Source of the DNA: Takifugu bimaculatus | Taxonomy: Eukaryota > Chordata > Actinopteri > Tetraodontiformes > Tetraodontidae | Assembly (NCBI GenBank): GCA_004026145.2 | Contig: CP034975.1 | Coordinates: 12,489,582-12,553,581, forward strand | Length of the DNA stretch: 64,000 nt | Reading direction: 5' to 3' | Shown: positions 1 to 11,452 of the stretch, in pieces | Position numbering within the stretch: the stretch's first letter is position 1 | How the letters are laid out: each line of letters starts with the position of its first letter | Made by a program: the position numbers and the translations under genes | Notes under the pieces: model-generated | Seen by the model: the letters and a program-made list of their open reading frames with translations, nothing else | What the model was told of the DNA's origin: nothing | Database searches by the model: none

Positions 1-611
1 TGGACGGTTCCCTCACAGGCCTCTGAAACAGGCTGTGAGCCATCAGGAACACTGCTGGTTCTTTTACATCTCCTCATCATGACAATCCTCAGACATCCGT
101 CCTCAGATTTAGACGTTTGGACACGTGGAGGAGCACGTTCACGTCTTTTCTTCTCTCCAGGACCACATGCAGTCCTGCCCCACACACTGTTGTGCCAAAC
201 CCAGATCGAGGACCTTTGGAGCCACTCTTCCTCCCACTCAGGAACAGGACCGTCCAGGTGACAGTGGGACGCTTCCATGTCCCTTGTCCTTCTGTCTCTA
301 GTTGGGCCACTCTGAGCCTTATTCCTCCTGGAATCCTGGTTGCTTCCAACTCCCCTGTGTTCTCTTTAGATGTCTCTCACTAAGAGTTTTACTTTTCATA
401 GGACAGGTCTGAAACTCACCCTGGTATTAGAGTAATGTAACGTAATTAAGTCCTTTCCTGTTTGTCTTTTATGCTTCTTTGGTATCAAAGAAGCAGTGTG
501 AGGACAAGGACAGGCCCCATGTGGAGCCACACAGTCACCGTTTCTGGAGAATTGTCTAGTTACCGTCGCAGGTCTACAGGCTGAAGAATGATTTGAGTTG
601 CTCGAGTCCTT
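1..611. other. Non-coding; probable slc49a4 intron
   Basis: I see no exon, RNA gene or clear repeat here. The reading frames are short and lack family motifs. The position downstream (minus strand) of slc49a4 exon 2 makes this intronic if that gene continues off the left edge, which is inferred. Confidence 0.4.
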
Positions 612-682
612 CCGGGGTGGATTCTCAATCATCCAGGTCATCGTTATCCTAGGTAGTTTTCTCTGTCAACTGGACTCTCTGT

Positions 683-719
683 GAAGACGTTTCGCCTTCT
701 ATCCAGAAGGCTTCTTCAG
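683..719. repeat. Left inverted arm of the Penelope-like element
   Basis: This 37-bp core is the reverse complement of 1275-1311 with about three mismatches. It contains the GCCTTC-TGGATA-GAAGGC stem-loop typical of these fish elements. Looser similarity extends the arm to about 653-722. Confidence 0.8.
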
Positions 720-1274
720 TTCTGAAGTCGCTGGGGACCGAGCTTCCATGCTAATGATCTGAGTGGTCACCTGAGGGTCGTTCACCTAGTTTCAGCTGAG
801 GCGTCTCCCCTTTGTCTGCTGGATCACATGGTGGTGAGTCTCCAGGTCTCCTGGAATGGTGTGAACGTTTGCTTTGTTGTTGGGAGGAGTGGAGGACTGC
901 ATTGTATGTGGGTGATAGGAAGTGCCTCAGCCAGTTTGACATGGATGGCTTCCTTGACCCCCCTCTCAAACCAGCGGTCTTCTCTGGCCAGTACCCGTAC
1001 TTGGCTGTCCTCGAAGGAGTGCCCGCTCTCCTTTAGGTGGAGGTGGACTGCTGAGTCCTGGCCCGAAGAGGTGGCACGTCTGTGTTGTGCCATTCTTCCG
1101 TGGAGAGGCTGTTTAGTTTCAGTTCCTCACATTCCTCCTGGCACTGTACAGCATAAACAACATTGCTGTGTTCGGGTCCTGGTGTCTTGTCCTCCGGGTG
1201 GACCAGCCTCTGTCTGAGCGTGTTGCTGGGTTTAAACTGCACCGGTATGTCATGTTTCTGGAGGATCCTCCTAA

Positions 1275-1311
1275 CTGAAGAAGCCTTCTGGATAGAAGGC
1301 GAAACATCATC
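1275..1311. repeat. Right inverted arm of the Penelope-like element
   Basis: This is the inverted partner of 683-719. Similarity continues outward to about 1352, where CAGTCCAGTTGCCAGAGAAA matches the complement of the sequence to the left of the left arm. Confidence 0.8.
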
Positions 1312-1831
1312 AAAGAGAAGAAACAGTCCAGTTGCCAGAGAAAACTCCCCTGGTTAACCCGAGTCCTTTCATGAGCAACCCACGGGTAGTTAACAGGATA
1401 AAGATGCTCATCCAACCACCCATGTGTCAGCACTATTAAACCTTCGATACAGTTTCTATGTCAGATTATGATAAACATCGCCACAATGGTCTTTTATTCG
1501 TCAGAAATCTACCCATTTGAAACTAATTGTGCAAATATTTGACACCCTTGCTTAGAAACGTCAGGGGGCTGAAGACAGAAGCCAAATGGCTCGGTGCAGT
1601 TGTCAGATTCATGAGGGGATTTACTGATCTCGTCACCAAACTCGCCACAGATTAAAGCAAACTCATTAACAGGGAATGAGCCCCATGTTGGGAAGCAGTT
1701 ATCCCGTCTGCATTTAGTCAAACAGCTCTGGCACTCTGACAGAAAAGCTTTGACAATAAAATCAATCGAGACGATGGAGAAAGTCTAATGCTGCCCTGCA
1801 ACCCTTCGACACCTATTACACGATGCCCTAC

Positions 1832-4405
1832 CATCGTTTGATGTTGTCGTCAGCAACTGGGATGCTCTTAATTGCAGCTCCCAGCAGCATGAGGAAGGCA
1901 GAGAGGAGCAGCGATGCCCGTAAACCTGCAAAAAGAAGAGCTTGAAGTGAGACACAGGGGTCATTTCCAATCACAATCAAAACCTTCAATATATGAACAC
2001 AATGTTCAAATGTCTCCCGAAATATAACGATAACATCTCTATGGCTAATTTCTCTGATCCAAATATAACCACATTTTGTACAGATTAGCTGTATTTTACA
2101 GCCTTTGAGCAAATGGAAAAGAAAAATGAAATTTTGATCATATATATATAGATTTTGGCAGCTGAAAGTCATGCAAATGAAAAGAAGAAAGTGAGAATCT
2201 CTGTAATTACCACAGCCGGAACAAAGGTCAGTTAGATTTTATACATTTGGCTTCTGTCCCTGCCCAAAGGTCAACTTATGTAACAAAGAGGTGGAAAATG
2301 AGACACATAGGGAGGAACACATGATTTACTTCATAACCCTTCAGCAACTGGGGCACCTGAACTATAAAACTGCAAAATAAATCAGCGATAATGAAGTTCA
2401 ACAGCGCCACAAAGCTAATCCTGAAGTTCAGCGCAGCAGTGGAGGTACCGAGGTCGCTCTGCTAACATCTCGCGCATGACAGCAATACTGAGAACAGAAC
2501 GCCCTTTTGCCCACTCAGAGAAGAACTGCTGTCAGTTTCATCCACATGATGCCTGTTTATGGAAAGTCTCGCTGCTTCCCCATTCTTCTCCTTCTGCGTC
2601 TGCTCCGCGTTCATTCAGGCAGTGGTGAGATCTGTCAGCTAAAGCCTGAAAAAGGCTCCTCTACATTTTGGACCGCCAGATCAGGGATAACTCAAGAAAA
2701 CCCCCGTTTACTGACCCACAGACAGCAAATGAAGCTCAACAACTTTGCATTTAAGGGACAGATTGGCTCCTCCGGCACTTCTGCAAAATCAGCATATTCT
2801 ATAATACACGTTCTGAAGGCTAATGGATCAAGGAGGCCTGGTTCTGGACTGGTGGCTGGGGTTTTTTGTAGTATAGCTGCCATGTTGTTGATCATTAACA
2901 GTGTCTATGTTTGGGGACTGGGACCTCTCAGAGGGAGAGCAGAGTGTGTGTGTGTGTGTGTGTGTGTGTCTCTGTTCTTTGTGCACAAATAACAGCCAAT
3001 TAATGCTGTCGTGAAAAATACTAACGAAAAGCCGGCCAGCATCATAACGATGATGAATCAGAGTCACGAGGCAAGCTGAGCATGCGCTCTGACTTTGTGG
3101 TTTCTTTTACTTATCAGCAGCCTTGACATTGTGGTGTAACTGCCTCTGTCACCAGACAGGGCATCAATTATGTGTCAGCGTGTCAGGTGATGCACCCAAA
3201 CCGGTGCGGCAGGCGGGTCTGAGTGCCTCGGGTCGGCTCACGAGCTCTCCTGCAGGTTCAAGCACGACACAGGGTCGCCGCCTTTTTGAGCACCTTCTAC
3301 AGAGGAGATCATTCCCAGCCCTGTAAAATCCACCGGCTCAGATTTTAACAATGACAAAACACCCAAAACAGAAGTCAGTGAGTAAAAAGGTGAGAGCGGT
3401 GCCGAATTACTGCCGAGCCCTGTTGGGTCTCTCTTAATGAGGGCTTATAATAAGAGCCTAACGTAAGAGATCTGATAGATATTATCTGCAGCGGCTACGT
3501 GTCACTGAGGACCAACAGCACAATTGGCCCCATCTTAATTAAAATGAAGTACAATGTTGGTTTTACACATTTATATTTGTCCACCAATGTTAAAAGTTTA
3601 AACAAGTCAAGGCCACATCTGCTGGAAGCAAACCTATACAGTACAAATGCGCGTGTATTTTTCAGTCTTTTGGAAACAAAGACGAATTCTATTTGGCTTT
3701 AGTTAATTGCAATGTGGGAAACAAAGCATCTAGGTGGGGAAAAACATGTTAATGATCCTTTTTTTCTGTTTGGCGCTGATAAAAACGTGTGAACTACTCA
3801 ATCTGGGTCACTAACTGGGCCATCTGTCCTGATAAGGGGAAAAGATATCAGGGATACATCATCACCACGTCTTTCCTTCCTTTTCGTTGTCAGGTGCCTA
3901 AAATACCGACTGACAACAGACAAAATGCTCAGACACCATTAATCTCATTGTCAGTAGAAAAAGATCCACAATTGCAAAACATCCCGGTTATTTTCCAAAG
4001 ACAGCGTTATCCAGAACCCTGCCAATGACTGGCAGCCGGTCCAATTCCTCTGGAAATACAGTGAGGAGCCGAGTCCAAACGGAACACAGTGTACCAAACG
4101 AGCAGCTCACCTCGTTTATCCAGTAACCACATAAACAGCAGCCAGGGGATGAAGCCCAACGGGCCCCACAGAACCAGGACCGCGATGTCAGACTTGGTAA
4201 AGCCATAAGCGTGAACGGCCGAGTTCTGGATGGGACCCCAGAAGTTCCACACCATCCCCTGCATGAATCCGAGCAGGGAAAACAGGGTCAGAACCAGCCA
4301 TCTTCTTGTGTACACTCTGCCGTTGACTGGCCGGCTGTTCGTTTCCACCCGCGAAGGCGAAATAAGAGGCTCCCTTTCGGCTTCGGTGCTTGATCCGGCA
4401 CCCAT
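1832..4405 (-). CDS. slc49a4: Solute carrier family 49 member 4 (DIRC2), first two coding exons
   Basis: Partial gene for a multi-pass lysosomal-membrane transporter of the major facilitator superfamily (DIRC2; SLC49 relatives carry haem or vitamins). Coding exons are 4405-4111 (98 codons plus 1 nt) and 1925-1832 (94 bp). They join in frame as ...LLDKRG-LRASLLLSAF, matching the vertebrate protein through TM1 and TM2. The N-terminus carries an acidic dileucine-type signal, EREPLI, as expected for lysosomal sorting. RVYTRRWLVLTLFSLLGF begins TM1, followed by the conserved NFWGPIQNSA. The ATG at 4405 is chosen because it aligns with the family start. Donors GTGAG at 4110 and GTAGG at 1831 and the acceptor TTTGCAG before 1925 are visible. 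Exon 3 and beyond are not found and presumably lie left of the window. It is head-to-head with hspbap1, as in human 3q21. Confidence 0.93.
1926..4110 (-). other. slc49a4 intron 1 (no other gene seen)
   Basis: This 2.2-kb intron lies between the two slc49a4 exons. It holds a (GT)13 microsatellite at 2944-2969 and AT-rich sequence. Open frames in it, such as 2507-2992 on the plus strand, run through the GT array and show no family motif. Confidence 0.6.
2944..2969. repeat. (GT)13 microsatellite
   Basis: Perfect dinucleotide array inside slc49a4 intron 1. Confidence 0.95.
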
Positions 4406-5291
4406 CGCGGATGCTTCGGTTGGTTCCGTCTAAGGTGCGATTTGTGGCGCACTGTATCGGAAAATCGACTCTTCTTCGACTTTGAATGATCGCAAAACAA
4501 AACAGAGAGAAAGCGCCAGTTCCGGTTTCCTCGCGTCCGTCAACAGGAAGTGGCGTCACACTGGAAACTGCTCTCGCTGGACGGACATGTTGGCTCTGTC
4601 TCGGCCTTGGCATGCGCGAGCACGTGTCGACGTGCGCAGAGCCAAAATGGAGTAGTTTCCTTCGGGGTGTTTCTTACGCAAAAGGAAAGCCTCGCTGTCA
4701 TGTGAGGTTTGTTTACTTCCGCCTGAGTCCCGCTTGCACGTGTAGTGAACGGTGAGCTCCCTGTTTTTGGTCGTTTTCTCCGAATCCCCGTCCACTTCCA
4801 CGAAACCACTGTTAGCTCAGCTGTCATTATGACAATGTAAATAGCAGTAAGTCATCGGTTCTGTCTTTATCTGAACTTCTCTGAAAACGTATTTGTGTCG
4901 AGGTGAATATTGTACTACAGTCTAACTTCTAAGACTGGAGGTATTTACCAGTGAGAAAGAACAACTTGAGTCGTGATGCCCTCATCTTACTCACTCAGTC
5001 CTCGAGGGCCACGATCCAGCCGGGTTTTCCATCCCACTCAATGCATTTTCAACCTGGTAGGACAGAAAACCCAGTCTGGATCTAGATCTTATGTTTGGGG
5101 TTGTACAAACATATTTGAAAACATTAATCCTGGCTTTTCTTCTCACATTCTAAATGTGCACACATTAAAACTGCTTTATTTTAAGGTTGTTCTTCGAAAT
5201 TAGCAGTAGTAACTGATGACTGCAGAACAGATGAAGCTGTTTGTTAGTGTTTCTCATTATCTTGTGGCCCTTCCCGTGTGTCTGACAGACC
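4406..5291. promoter_or_regulatory. Bidirectional promoter region, slc49a4 / hspbap1
   Basis: The two start codons diverge across about 890 bp, and the first 350 bp next to slc49a4 are CpG-rich. The hspbap1 ATG lies 4 bp after an acceptor-like TGTCTGACAG (5279-5288), so its transcript probably has an untranslated first exon. A good donor, GAACG|GTGAGC, occurs at 4751-4752. No TATA box is evident. A stretch at about 4990-5070 (CTCGAGGGCC...) resembles fish dispersed-repeat sequence, but weakly. Confidence 0.6.
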
Positions 5292-8200
5292 ATGTCTGAG
5301 CCCCACTCCTTGAAACCCTTCAGCCCAGATGAGATCCAGAAGATTTTGCTTCACCTGCAGCAGCCTGCAGTCTTCATGAACATGACGTTGGATTGGCCTG
5401 TTCTCCAGTGGACAGCAGAGAACCTCTCTGCCCGCCTCGGTGACACACCTGTCCGATTCAGACTTGCAAGGAAAGAGGGGACAAACAGTAAGAACTCAAA
5501 ATTCCAATAAGGAAAAGATTAAAATAAAAATATATATAAATGTGTGTGTGTGTGTAAGTCAAGCCATTTCTCATCCTTCGCTTCAGTATGAGTGTACATG
5601 AAACTAGGAACCATCCTTTTGGTGTGATATGAATCACATTAGCAACACAATCATATCTGCTGTCCTTGAACAGAATTTCCCCGACTGGCGTGTGATGATT
5701 TACAGGTTGGTTTGTTGTCGTCTGAGGCTAATGAAGTATTGAAGACTGTGTAACAATCTGATCTGAAATGGCACCTAAGCAGGGAGACAAAATCTGTCTG
5801 AGCGGCCGCTATGTTTTGCTGTCGAACAGCTCCGCTAATATCTCCTGGTGTGATGAATAACAGCCAGCGTGTCTCGTGGTACAAGAATGCTAATTAAATA
5901 ATAAATCATATTTGCATCTGTTGCTGTCAGCAGGAGGACGGCGCTCGTGAAGGACTGAATGGCATCACTTATCCGGAGGCACACTTTGTTTAGTGCGACG
6001 GAGGCATATAAATGACTCCAGCTCTGATTTATCTCTCACAGAAACACAATTTCATGCCTGCGTTGGTGCTTCCAGCGGAGCGGGTCACCGGTTATTCCAC
6101 AACTTTGCTGTGATTTCTCCTCAGATCTGTCCTGTTTTTCTCCCAGGGCCTTTATTTGAAACCCACTGTTCCTACGTGGAGGCCAGGCTTGCACAGTTTC
6201 TCAGCTGGAACCAGAACCAGGCTGAGGCAGATGTTGGCCCGTTTATTGACTACCCCGAGTCGGAGTTCTGGGCCTACGCCGACTATAAATACATCGCAGT
6301 GTTGTTTCAAGATTTTCCCTCCATGTTTGAGGTAGCGTGAGCTTTTTATCCTTCGGCTGATGATGATTTTGGTGCAGACTACCTTAATGATGATGGCATT
6401 TCAATATTTTGTTACAATTTAGGGCCTCTTACAACATATTTCAATATAATAAGGGACCAAATATTTAAAATATTTGGTCCAAAATGTGCATTAATAGCAG
6501 CTTTTTGAAGGATTTTTGCAGTGCTGCTTCTGTTGCTCCTCTCTGGAAGGAGAGAGAAATTGTTAAGCCACATCTAAGTCTTCAGCTGATTGGTTGTTAC
6601 AATGTGACATTAAATTCTTCCGTTGGTTTTTTAGCAGTGCATTTGCATGTGATTACCTGCTATTTACAAAAGGTCACCAAACAATTAAATATGAAAGTGA
6701 AAGGCAACATGAAAGCAGCAGAATATTACAGCCCAGCCTTTTCTTCGCCAGCAATTCTTATTTGTATTCAGTTCTCCTCCTCATTTTGACATTTTCAATT
6801 AAAATGTCAACTTTCTGCCCATATTCACTTAATATTAGCTGCTCTTCCTGTCCTCTGATAGCTGGAGACATAAAAGTGTCATCCAGTCTCCTAGCCACCG
6901 CCACCCAAATGCTCCATTTTTATCTCAGTGATACAGATTTATTGGGCGTCCACCTCGAATTATTACCCACTGACTTTCATGCTTTTGAAGGGGGCTGACG
7001 TGGGGCTTTAACAGGATTAATGGCGCTGGCACAGGGGGCTGCCGGCAGGCTTGATTGACCGGATGTCATTTACAGCTGCCGGCGTGCACGGTAATGACTT
7101 CATTATTCAGGATGCTTGCGAGATTGCCGAACCTTTGAGCGCCGACAGAACGTGAGTGACAGGCCGAGTTACTGTGAGCGGACAAATGCTGTGTTTGTGC
7201 ACAGGCGTCGGCTCTGGATGAGGAGGGGAAATTGAGAGGGTCGCTTTTAATCGTTTGGATTCTAATTAATAATGGCGACTTGTGTTTTGTTGTATGTGTG
7301 TCGCAGGATGTGAAGTGGGACGAGTTTGGTTTTGGGGGACGCGGCGGAAGAGAGAGCACATTGTGGATCGGAACAGAGGGCGCCAACACGCCGTGTCACC
7401 TGGACTCTTACGGCTATAACCTGGTCCTGCAGGTGCAGGGGCGGTAAGAAGGATCCGTGCTTGCAGCGTGATGTTAAACAGCTAAATTAAGCCAATTAAT
7501 TAAGCTGTTTAGTTTAACTTTAAGTGATCAAATACTCAGGAAACCTGGAACTGGTTATGTCAACAGTCTCACCACTAGGGGGCGCGCTTGGGGAAAAGAG
7601 ACCCTATTTCCAGTGTGAATGAGATCAATAAGGAAGAGATACTCAACACACCAGGGGCTCGTGCACTCACGCTGTCAGGGGTGCAGTTCTGGTGTTTACA
7701 GCAGAGACCCGACTGGGCCATCTTGTGTTTGTGTCTGCTGCATCTCTGCTTCCCTCAAAGACAAGTTGTGTGTGTGACGTGTGTGTTCGGTATAGAGAGA
7801 ACCTCAGAGAAGGGAGGCTGTACTTCCATCATGAAAAGGAGGTTCTGTAGCTGCTGGGATACGGCAGGATTCGTGTTACACGCCAGCAGGAAAATGGACC
7901 TTTTGTATCTTACCTCACTCACCTGCTCCTGAGAGCGGTGGTTTTATCTCTGGGCCTCGGGCTCCTTTTATTTGCCATCGATCTCAAATGGAATGAAATT
8001 CGACTGGATTCTGCGACGGGATGACGGAGCAAGGACGACCAAGCTTGGGTCAAAGCGAAGCAAAATGGCGCTTTGATGTCAGGCTTTCAAAGGATTCTGT
8101 CTGAATGGAAAATGAGCTCAGCCCTGATACTGTCGGGTTTAATTTTCATGCCGTTTTTTTTCTGTCTGAAGGAAACGTTGGCACCTGTTCCCCCCCGAGG

Positions 8201-10902
8201 ACTCGGCCAAGCTTTACCCCACCAGGATACCTTACGAGGAGTCCAGCATCTTCAGCCAGGTCGACGTCCTCCGGCCCGACCTGAGGAGGTTCCCTGCGTT
8301 CCGGGGAGCCAGGGCTCACGTGGTGACCCTGCAGCCGGGACAGGTCAGGACGGGGGACACAACGGGTCCTTTTCTGTGTGACGCCGACCGTCCGGGTCTT
8401 GTCCTCCAGCCTAGTTCTGAAGAGCAGAGCTGGAAAAGGCCTCCGCTGGCTTGGGAGACATTTTCCAGCTCTGAATAAATCTGACTGATCTGAAATTGGA
8501 TTCATCAGAAATGGCTTCAGTTCATCAGCTCCCAGGTCAAAGGTCACAGGTCAAGAACGGTCCTGTTCTGATGTTTTTTTAGTCTGAATGAGAAACTTTT
8601 GTCTTTGTTCTGGAGGATCTCTGCTGCCCCCCGACAGGAAGCAGCTCCGGACGGGGCAGCAACTGGGTGTTCTGGGCTCTTCTTTATGACTTCATGACTC
8701 CGGCCGACCAACAAGAGAGAGGATTCCCAGTCAGCCTGTGATACAGAAGCAATAACGATAAAACGCAGCTTTAGTGACACTTGAACACTTAACAAGTGCA
8801 ATTTGGGACAGTAATGGTTGTTTACGATGGAAAAGAGTGCGTAGAGAGGCGTTAGTGCCCAGTGGCCCGTGTCATTACTCTTAGCCATCTGGTTCCGTCC
8901 GGGCTCAGGGATCAACCGGCGGGCGTTAACGTTCCCCTCGGCTGCTCCGGAGCAAGCCTGGAAGTTCCGGTTGAGCTGTGGTGCAGTCAGACGGCGGCCG
9001 CCCTCATTTTTCCACCTGCTGCAGGTATTTTTCACACCTGTGTGGCGGCAGAACTGCCAGCAGCTCAAACCCATCCGTCACGGATCTGCAGAGCCTCCTG
9101 AAACAATGTGGGTCAGACGTGCGGCTGATGCTTCGGCAGATCGTTCTTTTCTGTCCTGAACTAATGGGAATTGAAGAGGGTTAATCCTGGATGTTGAACC
9201 CAGCGATGCACTTGTTCCTCCTGCAGCTGCAGCCTCCGTCTCCATTTGCATCAGGAGCCTTTTATCAAAATAAGAAGCAGTGATGCTGTCGTTTATCTAA
9301 ATGGATTTATTTAGAGACAGTGAGTTTTCATGCAGTAGCCTGGAATGTATGTCTTTTGATATTTCACTTTCTCCTTGTGTTTACCACGCCGCCATGAGGA
9401 TTTTAAAGCGAGCCGCGAGGTCTAAGCAGCCTTTGCTCAATGTTGAAGGTAATTCCAACGAGCTGAAGCATGAAGAATGGATAGGGTTTTTGTTTGTCTA
9501 CAACAGGATCATTCTGCTCCAGCAAATCAAATCTAAAGGCAGGTAAATCCTCCAGCAGGCCATGAATGATGCTGCTGGGAATCAATAACACTCAATGAAG
9601 CTACTGTATTATGAATGAGCTGTGAGACTCAACGTGGCTCTGCTGCCATCTAGCGGCCGACCTGTGGAACTGCCCCCGTTTGCGCGGTCGCCCCGCCTGA
9701 GATTTATTTCTTTATTTATCTCTCTGTCCTTTAGGTGCTTTATGTCCCCAGACATTGGTGGCACTATGTGGAATCTGTGGATCCGGTCACCGTCAGCGTT
9801 AACTCCTGGATCGAGTTGGTGAGAATCCACATTCATCCTGAAAACGATGAGGGACTTTCTGCAGCGCGTATTCAGAGCTCGGGTCAAAGCAAAGCACTGC
9901 TTCCTGTGGCTTTCATACAGCAACTGATGCTGCTCCTCCCTGTTTCCCACCTGCCACCTGACAGGAAGAAGACGACAGGTCGAGAGTCAGCGAGGCTGTG
10001 ACCAAGGCTGTCGTGGGCGCCCTGAAAGCGACACCGAGTGCTGACAACACGGACGACTGGCTCAACCCCACTGAGGTGGTAGCCGACGTTTACACCAGTT
10101 TTACTCATCATTTCCCTGCATGAGCTGAACCTACTGCCTCCAGGATTGTGTATGGCAGCATGTGCTGCAGCCTCAGGTCTCATCTCTGAACATCAGCAGG
10201 CTTCTTCTCCTCTGAGCACAGATTCATTCCACCGTTAATCTGCTCAAAAGCAAAAAAAAAACAACCAAATCCAAGCAAAGCACAAGCACCTAACACTGGT
10301 CCTGCTTCAGTGATCCTGTCTCCAGAAGTGTAGCAGCTAAGTTAAAATAAAGATTACAAATTAAGACACACGTTCAGAAGATGGGACAACATGGGGGCGG
10401 GGCTAAATGTAAAGTTGTCCATATCAGGACAAAGTTCCAGTGATACATAAACTGTCTCCTGTTTCTGCAGGGAGGAGTCACTTCCCACGAGGAGAACATG
10501 CGCTACCTCAATCTGGCAGTGGGAGCGTTCCAGAAGGTCCAGAGCACGAGACACCGGCGTCCAGTTAAACGTGACTCCAAAACACGAACCCTGGAGGACT
10601 GTGGCTCCTTCTCTCTTCCCTTTGGGCCCCATCTGACCCCTGTCCTCTGTCCACGGGAGCGGTCGCAGGAGATGAGGGGCCCTGAGCGGGACCGGGCCGT
10701 GACTGCCCGCCAGTGCTTATCTCAGTCACATGACTGTGCGGACGGGACTTGGGAGAACTTTGCAGAGGCTCGTGAGGAACCAGGAACTAGAACTATCACT
10801 ACAAATGACCTGCTGGAGTGCCTGGTGCATCCTGATGTCATTGCTCAAGTCACCGAGCTGTTACTGGACAAGCACGCAGGAAATGACAGGACAGGTCCAT
10901 GA
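5292..10902 (+). CDS. hspbap1: HSPB1-associated protein 1 (JmjC-domain protein), complete
   Basis: Cupin/JmjC-fold protein of the FIH-like class, first described as a partner of HSP27; its substrate is not settled. Seven coding exons join in frame: 5292-5487, 6147-6331, 7307-7443, 8172-8343, 9735-9818, 9965-10075 and 10471-10902. They give about 438 residues, against 488 in human. Landmarks are FWAYADYKY in exon 2, the metal-binding HxD in PCHLDSYG (H158, D160) and the third ligand in PRHWWHYVE (H240), so the Fe(II) triad is intact. DPVTVSVNSWIEL ends exon 5. The C-terminal third (exon 7) is poorly conserved but ends in the family-like LLECLVHPDVIAQVTELLL. The ATG at 5292 gives MSEPHSLKPFSPDEI, which aligns with the human residues after its variable N-terminus. 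A (CA)14 array and an AATAAA follow the stop. It converges with slc15a2. Confidence 0.95.
6454..6480. repeat. Perfect 27-bp palindrome in hspbap1 intron 2
   Basis: Arms GGACCAAATATTT and AAATATTTGGTCC are perfect complements around a single central A. The site lies in AT-rich intron sequence 122 bp after exon 2. It could form a cruciform or bind a dimeric factor; function is unknown. Confidence 0.85.
7572..7585 (+). promoter_or_regulatory. CTCF-like site, full consensus match
   Basis: CCACTAGGGGGCGC matches the vertebrate CTCF core CCASYAGRKGGCRS at all 14 positions. It lies 128 bp after hspbap1 exon 3. Occupancy is inferred only. Confidence 0.55.
9643..9656 (-). promoter_or_regulatory. CTCF-like site, 13 of 14 positions
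   Basis: On the minus strand CCGCTAGATGGCAG matches the CTCF core except at position 3. It is in hspbap1 intron 4, 79 bp before exon 5, and is in opposite orientation to the site at 7572. Confidence 0.35.
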
Positions 10903-10907
10903 AGAAG

Positions 10908-10910
<3 letters not shown>

Positions 10911-10938
<28 letters not shown>
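10911..10938. repeat. (CA)14 microsatellite in hspbap1 3' UTR
   Basis: Perfect dinucleotide run starting 8 bp after the hspbap1 stop codon, so it would be part of the mRNA. Confidence 0.95.
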
Positions 10939-10942
<4 letters not shown>

Positions 10943-10981
10943 GCTGAGAGTGTGTTTAAATGCAGCCACATCAGCTTTCAG

Positions 10982-10987
10982 AATAAA
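10982..10987 (+). terminator. Poly(A) signal AATAAA for hspbap1
   Basis: Canonical hexamer 80 bp after the stop codon. Further plus-strand AATAAA hexamers at about 11235 and 11396 could give longer 3' ends that run toward slc15a2. Confidence 0.65.
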
Positions 10988-11452
10988 TGAGTTCTCAATT
11001 TTTCTGCATTTATAAGAGAATTTTCATATTTACAGAGCATTATACACACGTCTTTACATTATCTGAAAGTTTGCCAGAGAAAAGGTGAAAATGCTGCAGT
11101 GTGTTTACAATGGAGGAGGATATTTGTTCATTTGAGGTGTTAAATCCATCACAAATCCACGAATTTCTCCCAGTCCTTCACCACATTTGTGACTTTAGCG
11201 ACATCAGCTGTACAATCAAAACTTTGATTTCAACAATAAAACACACACAAAATATGTACATGATAGAAATAATTAACAACTGAACATACAACTGATGCGA
11301 CTGAACTGTGTTCAACCACCAGAAAAAAATGTCTTAATTCACAAAATCCTTCAATTATGAAGTAACTTAGTGTGGAAAAGCTTATTAAAAGATGAAAATA
11401 AACCCTGCTGAAATGAAACGATCACCTGAGAGGCCGATTTCTTTCAGAGTGT
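10988..11452. other. Tail-to-tail intergenic region hspbap1 / slc15a2
   Basis: About 465 bp of AT-rich sequence between two convergent stop codons, most of it probably 3' UTR of one or both genes. I see no exon, and no AATAAA on the minus strand here, so the slc15a2 poly(A) site remains unlocated. Confidence 0.5.

Larger units (their letters stand above)
612..1360 (-). mobile_element. Degenerate Penelope-like element (GIY-YIG end and pLTR-like arms)
   Basis: Remnant of a Penelope-like retroelement, a class that encodes a reverse transcriptase followed by a GIY-YIG endonuclease. Only the endonuclease end remains. Read on the minus strand, 1190-1120 gives a segment beginning NVVYAVQCQ. After a frame change, 1093-880 gives the SSGQDSAVHLHLKESGHSFE type of sequence and then REDRWFERGVKEAIHVKL, which is typical of fish copies of this endonuclease. 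The YIG half of the GIY-YIG signature is missing at about 1115-1125, where the expected tripeptide should follow CEEL. Arms of about 70 bp flank the remnant in inverted orientation (653-722 and 1272-1352). No reverse transcriptase is seen. The copy is dead and lies in a presumed slc49a4 intron. The class assignment is from recalled family motifs. Confidence 0.8.

Noticed and set aside
2507..2992. 161-codon plus-strand frame in slc49a4 intron 1
   Set aside because: Its C-terminus is the GT microsatellite and no homologous motif is visible.
4990..5070. Possible dispersed repeat (CTCGAGGGCC...)
   Set aside because: Resemblance to teleost repeats is too short and loose to call without a search.
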